NCBI RefSeq assembly: GCF_031085165.1
Contig: NZ_JAVHTY010000003.1
Location: 372,001-436,000, forward strand
DNA length: 64,000 nt
From: Pseudomonas sp. 102515
GTDB taxonomy: Bacteria > Pseudomonadota > Gammaproteobacteria > Pseudomonadales > Pseudomonadaceae
Direction: 5' to 3'
Below are positions 61,471 to 64,000 of this stretch, piece by piece (the stretch's first letter is position 1; each line of letters opens with the position of its first letter). The position numbers and the translations under genes were made by a program. Under the pieces are notes generated by a model. That model was not told the DNA's origin. It saw nothing but the letters and a program-made list of their open reading frames with translations, and did not search any database.

Positions 61471-61498
61471 GGTCAGGTCCTTGCCAGGGCCGCGTCCG

Positions 61499-62962
61499 TC
61501 AGGTGGTCAGGGTACGCAGCAGGTTCTTGTAATCCTCGCGGATATCCGCGTCGGATTCCCGAAGTTCGGCGATCTTGCGACAGGCGTGCAACACCGTCGT
61601 GTGATCGCGTCCGCCAAAGGCGTCGCCGATTTCCGGCAGGCTGTGGTTGGTCAATTCCTTGGACAGCGCCATGGCGACCTGCCGCGGCCGGGCGACCGAA
61701 CGCGAGCGGCGTTTGGACAGCAGATCGGCGATCTTGATCTTGTAGTACTCGGCCGCGGTGCGCTGGATATTGTCGATGCTGACCAGCTTGTCCTGCAGCG
61801 CCAGGAGATCCTTGAGCGACTCACGGATCAGCTCGATGGTGATGTCCCGGCCCATGAAGTGGGCATGGGCGATCACCCGCTTGAGCGCGCCTTCCAGTTC
61901 CCGCACGTTGGAACGGATGCGCTGGGCGATGAAGAAGGCAGCGTCGTGGGGCAGGTCGACCTTGGCCTGATCGGCCTTCTTCATCAGGATCGCCACCCGC
62001 GTTTCCAGCTCTGGCGGCTCCACGGCCACGGTGAGACCCCAGCCGAAGCGCGACTTGAGCCGCTCTTCCAGGCCATCGATCTCCTTGGGATAGCGATCAC
62101 TGGTGAGGATCACCTGTTGTCCACCTTCGAGCAGGGCGTTGAAGGTGTGGAAAAACTCTTCCTGCGAACGCTCCTTGCGGGCGAAGAACTGGATGTCGTC
62201 GATCAGCAGCGCATCCACCGAACGATAGAAGCGCTTGAATTCGTTGATGGCATTGAGCTGCAGCGCCTTGACCATGTCGGCGACGAAGCGCTCCGAATGC
62301 AGATAGACGATCTTGGCGTTCGGATTGCGCTTGAGCAGATGATTGCCCACCGCGTGCATCAGGTGGGTCTTGCCCAGACCCACACCCCCATAGAGGAAGA
62401 GCGGGTTGTAACCGTGCTTGGGATTGTCCGCCACCTGCCAGGCCGCCGCGCGGGCCAGCTGGTTGGACTTGCCCTCGACGAAGTTCTCGAAGGTGAAGGT
62501 GCGGTTCAGATAGCTGGTGTGCTTGAGCGCACCCTCCACCTGCACGGTACGTTCGGTCTTGACGACCGGCTCGTCGGCCAATTCCGCCGTCACGTCTTCC
62601 AGGGCGACGCCCGCGGTGACGATATCCGACTGGATCGGTTGTGGCGCCTGCACCGGTGGTGGCAACGGAGCGCTCTGGCTGCTCGGCGTCTGAACCGCGC
62701 GCGGCTTGTTGCTGCGCTTGCTGCCGATCAGCAAGGACAGCACCGGGGCGATACCGTCGTCGGCATGCTCTTCGAGCAACTCGAGGAGGCGACCCAGGTA
62801 TTTCTCGTTGACCCAGTCGAGCACGAAGCGATTGGGCGCGAACACCCGCAGCTCATCCCCTTCCGCTTCCACCTGCAGTGGCCGGATCCAGGTATTGAAT
62901 TGTTGCGAAGGCAACTCGTCGCGCAGCACATCCACGCAACGTTGCCAGAGTTCGACCGACAC
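61499..62962 (-). CDS. dnaA: Chromosomal replication initiator DnaA
   Basis: The 487-residue AAA+ initiator opens oriC. Domain I is [26 protein letters not shown], then a variable linker (Pro/Gln/Ser/Thr rich, ~90-160). Walker A is [13 protein letters not shown], Walker [14 protein letters not shown] and the DNA-binding signature [15 protein letters not shown]. The start is GTG at 62962 with GGGAGAC five bases before it; a TTG at 62974 is also in frame but lacks a site. It is followed by dnaN. The region upstream is the canonical oriC. Confidence 0.97.
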   Translation of the reverse strand: MSVELWQRCVDVLRDELPSQQFNTWIRPLQVEAEGDELRVFAPNRFVLDWVNEKYLGRLLELLEEHADDGIAPVLSLLIGSKRSNKPRAVQTPSSQSAPLPPPVQAPQPIQSDIVTAGVALEDVTAELADEPVVKTERTVQVEGALKHTSYLNRTFTFENFVEGKSNQLARAAAWQVADNPKHGYNPLFLYGGVGLGKTHLMHAVGNHLLKRNPNAKIVYLHSERFVADMVKALQLNAINEFKRFYRSVDALLIDDIQFFARKERSQEEFFHTFNALLEGGQQVILTSDRYPKEIDGLEERLKSRFGWGLTVAVEPPELETRVAILMKKADQAKVDLPHDAAFFIAQRIRSNVRELEGALKRVIAHAHFMGRDITIELIRESLKDLLALQDKLVSIDNIQRTAAEYYKIKIADLLSKRRSRSVARPRQVAMALSKELTNHSLPEIGDAFGGRDHTTVLHACRKIAELRESDADIREDYKNLLRTLTT

Positions 62963-63487
62963 AGCGTCTCCCAAGAACTGGAGCGGCCCGGACGGGCCAT
63001 GAGCAAACGCCCATTGTATCCCTCCCCACCCGGGTTATCCACATGACCGCGCAGTTCCCGGTGAATATCGGGCAAGACCGCCCGGGCTGCACGCATGACC
63101 GTCAGCGCTGTGGATAACGCCGTCTGACCTCTCTGGACATCCTAGGGTTTTTCTCTGTGGATAATCGAGCTGTGCGTAACAGCTCCCCTTATCCACAGCC
63201 TCTGGACAGCCTGACCACCCTCGCCCCACCTGTTGAAAACAGACTTTCCGTTGCTGCTCCGACCACTCTGGATCGGTGTTGCAAGGATCTATCCACAGAA
63301 ATCCGCTGCACCATACATATTCACTTCAACAGTCTTTTAAAGCCTTCTGACCTGTTGATTTTATTTACGCGTTCGCCTGCCAGCCGGTGCTGGTTGGAAA
63401 TTGACCTGTACCGAGGCTTTCTCTAGAATCGCCGGTCTCTTTGCGCGGGGCACTCATGCCTTGCCGCTTTCACCTAGGTAAAAGTCC
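62963..63487. other. oriC: Canonical chromosomal origin oriC (dnaA-rpmH intergenic region)
   Basis: Four perfect DnaA boxes (TTATCCACA) occur at 63035-63043 (+), 63109-63117 (-), 63156-63164 (-) and 63189-63197 (+). Weaker boxes are at 63171-63179 (-, TTACGCACA) and 63289-63297 (+, CTATCCACA). An AT-rich tract (63305-63370, including TTGATTTTATTTACG) is a candidate unwinding element on the rpmH side. The 525 bases carry no gene. Position between dnaA and rpmH is the accepted Pseudomonas origin. Confidence 0.9.
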
Positions 63488-63622
63488 ATGAAACGCACCT
63501 TCCAACCCAGCACCCTGAAGCGCGCCCGTGTCCACGGTTTCCGTGCTCGTATGGCAACCAAGAACGGCCGTCAGGTTCTCGCCCGTCGCCGTGCCAAAGG
63601 CCGCAAGCGTCTGGCGATCTGA
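63488..63622 (+). CDS. rpmH: 50S ribosomal protein L34
   Basis: The 44-residue basic protein ([44 protein letters not shown]) is L34 of the large ribosomal subunit; every family position is clear. It is followed closely by rnpA, with no terminator between, and begins the operon leading away from oriC. The ATG at 63488 has ACCTAGGTAAAAGTCC upstream. Confidence 0.98.
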   Translation: MKRTFQPSTLKRARVHGFRARMATKNGRQVLARRRAKGRKRLAI

Positions 63623-63634
63623 TTGCCCGGTCAG

Positions 63635-64000
63635 GTGGTGAGTCAGGGTTTCGGTCGGGACAGGCGCTTACTGAGCTCCCAACAGTTCCAAGCGGTCTTT
63701 GACTCTCCCACCCACAAGGCATCCGGCAAGCACCTGCTGCTGCTCGCCCATGCCAATGGGCTCGACCATTCCCGCCTGGGGCTGGTCATCGGCAAGAAAA
63801 GCGTCAAGCTTTCTGTCGAGCGCAATCGCATCAAGCGGGTCATCCGGGATTCCTTCCGTCTGAATCAGGACCGCCTGGGCAGCTTCGATCTGGTCTTCGT
63901 CGCCCGCAAGGGACTTGGCGAGGTCGACAATCCCGAATTGCACGATCAGCTGCTGCAACTGTGGAAACGTCTCAATCGCCAGGCGAGCAAGACGATTGCC
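63635..64000 (+). CDS. rnpA: Ribonuclease P protein component, 3' end cut by window
   Basis: The frame reads on to the window end (122 codons visible). It matches the RNase P protein: [22 protein letters not shown] and the conserved RNR box [14 protein letters not shown], then [12 protein letters not shown]. The start is a GTG, at 63635 or 63638 (two consecutive GTG codons); the first is used because the P. aeruginosa protein begins with an extra V-V-S. The protein pairs with the catalytic RNA to process tRNA 5' ends. Confidence 0.95.
   Translation, partial: MVSQGFGRDRRLLSSQQFQAVFDSPTHKASGKHLLLLAHANGLDHSRLGLVIGKKSVKLSVERNRIKRVIRDSFRLNQDRLGSFDLVFVARKGLGEVDNPELHDQLLQLWKRLNRQASKTIA

Noticed and set aside
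63157-63426. 89-codon frame inside oriC
   Set aside because: It covers DnaA boxes and the AT-rich tract and has no family resemblance.

Overview
The window is a GC-rich gammaproteobacterial chromosome segment that carries the replication-origin neighbourhood of a Pseudomonas. On the minus strand, read from the right end, it has dnaA, dnaN, recF and gyrB; rpmH and rnpA diverge from dnaA. Further left follow plsC, gmhB, glyS, glyQ, tag, an LpxL-type acyltransferase, rsmB, fmt, def, a LysM gene, dprA, tsaC, qor, hemF, aroE, betC and trpBA/trpI. This is the order I recall for the P. aeruginosa origin region, with insertions and losses (no trkA after rsmB). The species is not certain; the mix of genes would fit the P. 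oryzihabitans/psychrotolerans group, but that is a guess.

Left part (1-7.1 kb): a three-domain acyl-ACP/lysophospholipid enzyme cut by the window edge, a cold-shock protein, a class II PPK2 (polyphosphate:AMP phosphotransferase) divergent from a CHAD-domain protein, and a small PepSY protein. At 7.2-12.7 kb lies the most unusual locus: six overlapping genes encoding RsbR-, RsbS- and RsbT-like stressosome proteins, a GHKL-SpoIIE phosphatase, a hybrid histidine kinase that begins with another RsbT-like GHKL domain, and a receiver-first histidine kinase. No sigma factor or anti-sigma factor lies beside it, so the stressosome appears to be wired into two-component signalling.

From 12.8 to 20.2 kb come the glycine betaine demethylase genes gbcB/gbcA (divergent), two tandem chemoreceptors (the second with a good FliA-type promoter), a HAD phosphatase and a DUF2141 protein. 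From 20.2 to 37.3 kb come an intergenic region with seven DnaA-box matches, trpBA-trpI, several small proteins (DUF883, dodecin, DUF1161), a flavohaemoglobin gene divergent from a NorR-type activator with three GT-N7-AC sites between them, a choline-sulfate cluster (binding protein, betC, LysR regulator), a VOC protein, a lactonase-like propeller, yheV-prlC and a gamma carbonic anhydrase.

The remainder (37.4-64 kb) is mostly housekeeping: aroE, hemF, qor, a large soluble PAS hybrid kinase, tsaC, dprA, def-fmt-rsmB, glyQS, gmhB-plsC and the dnaA-gyrB cluster with the canonical oriC. DnaA-box clusters occur at four intergenic places (about 20.3-20.9, 34.0-34.2, 56.5-56.8 and 63.0-63.3 kb). I saw no tRNA or rRNA gene, no CRISPR array, no prophage and no transposase gene. 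A MITE-like inverted-repeat element sits at 31910-32052, and REP-like palindromes at about 12.7 and 37.3 kb.
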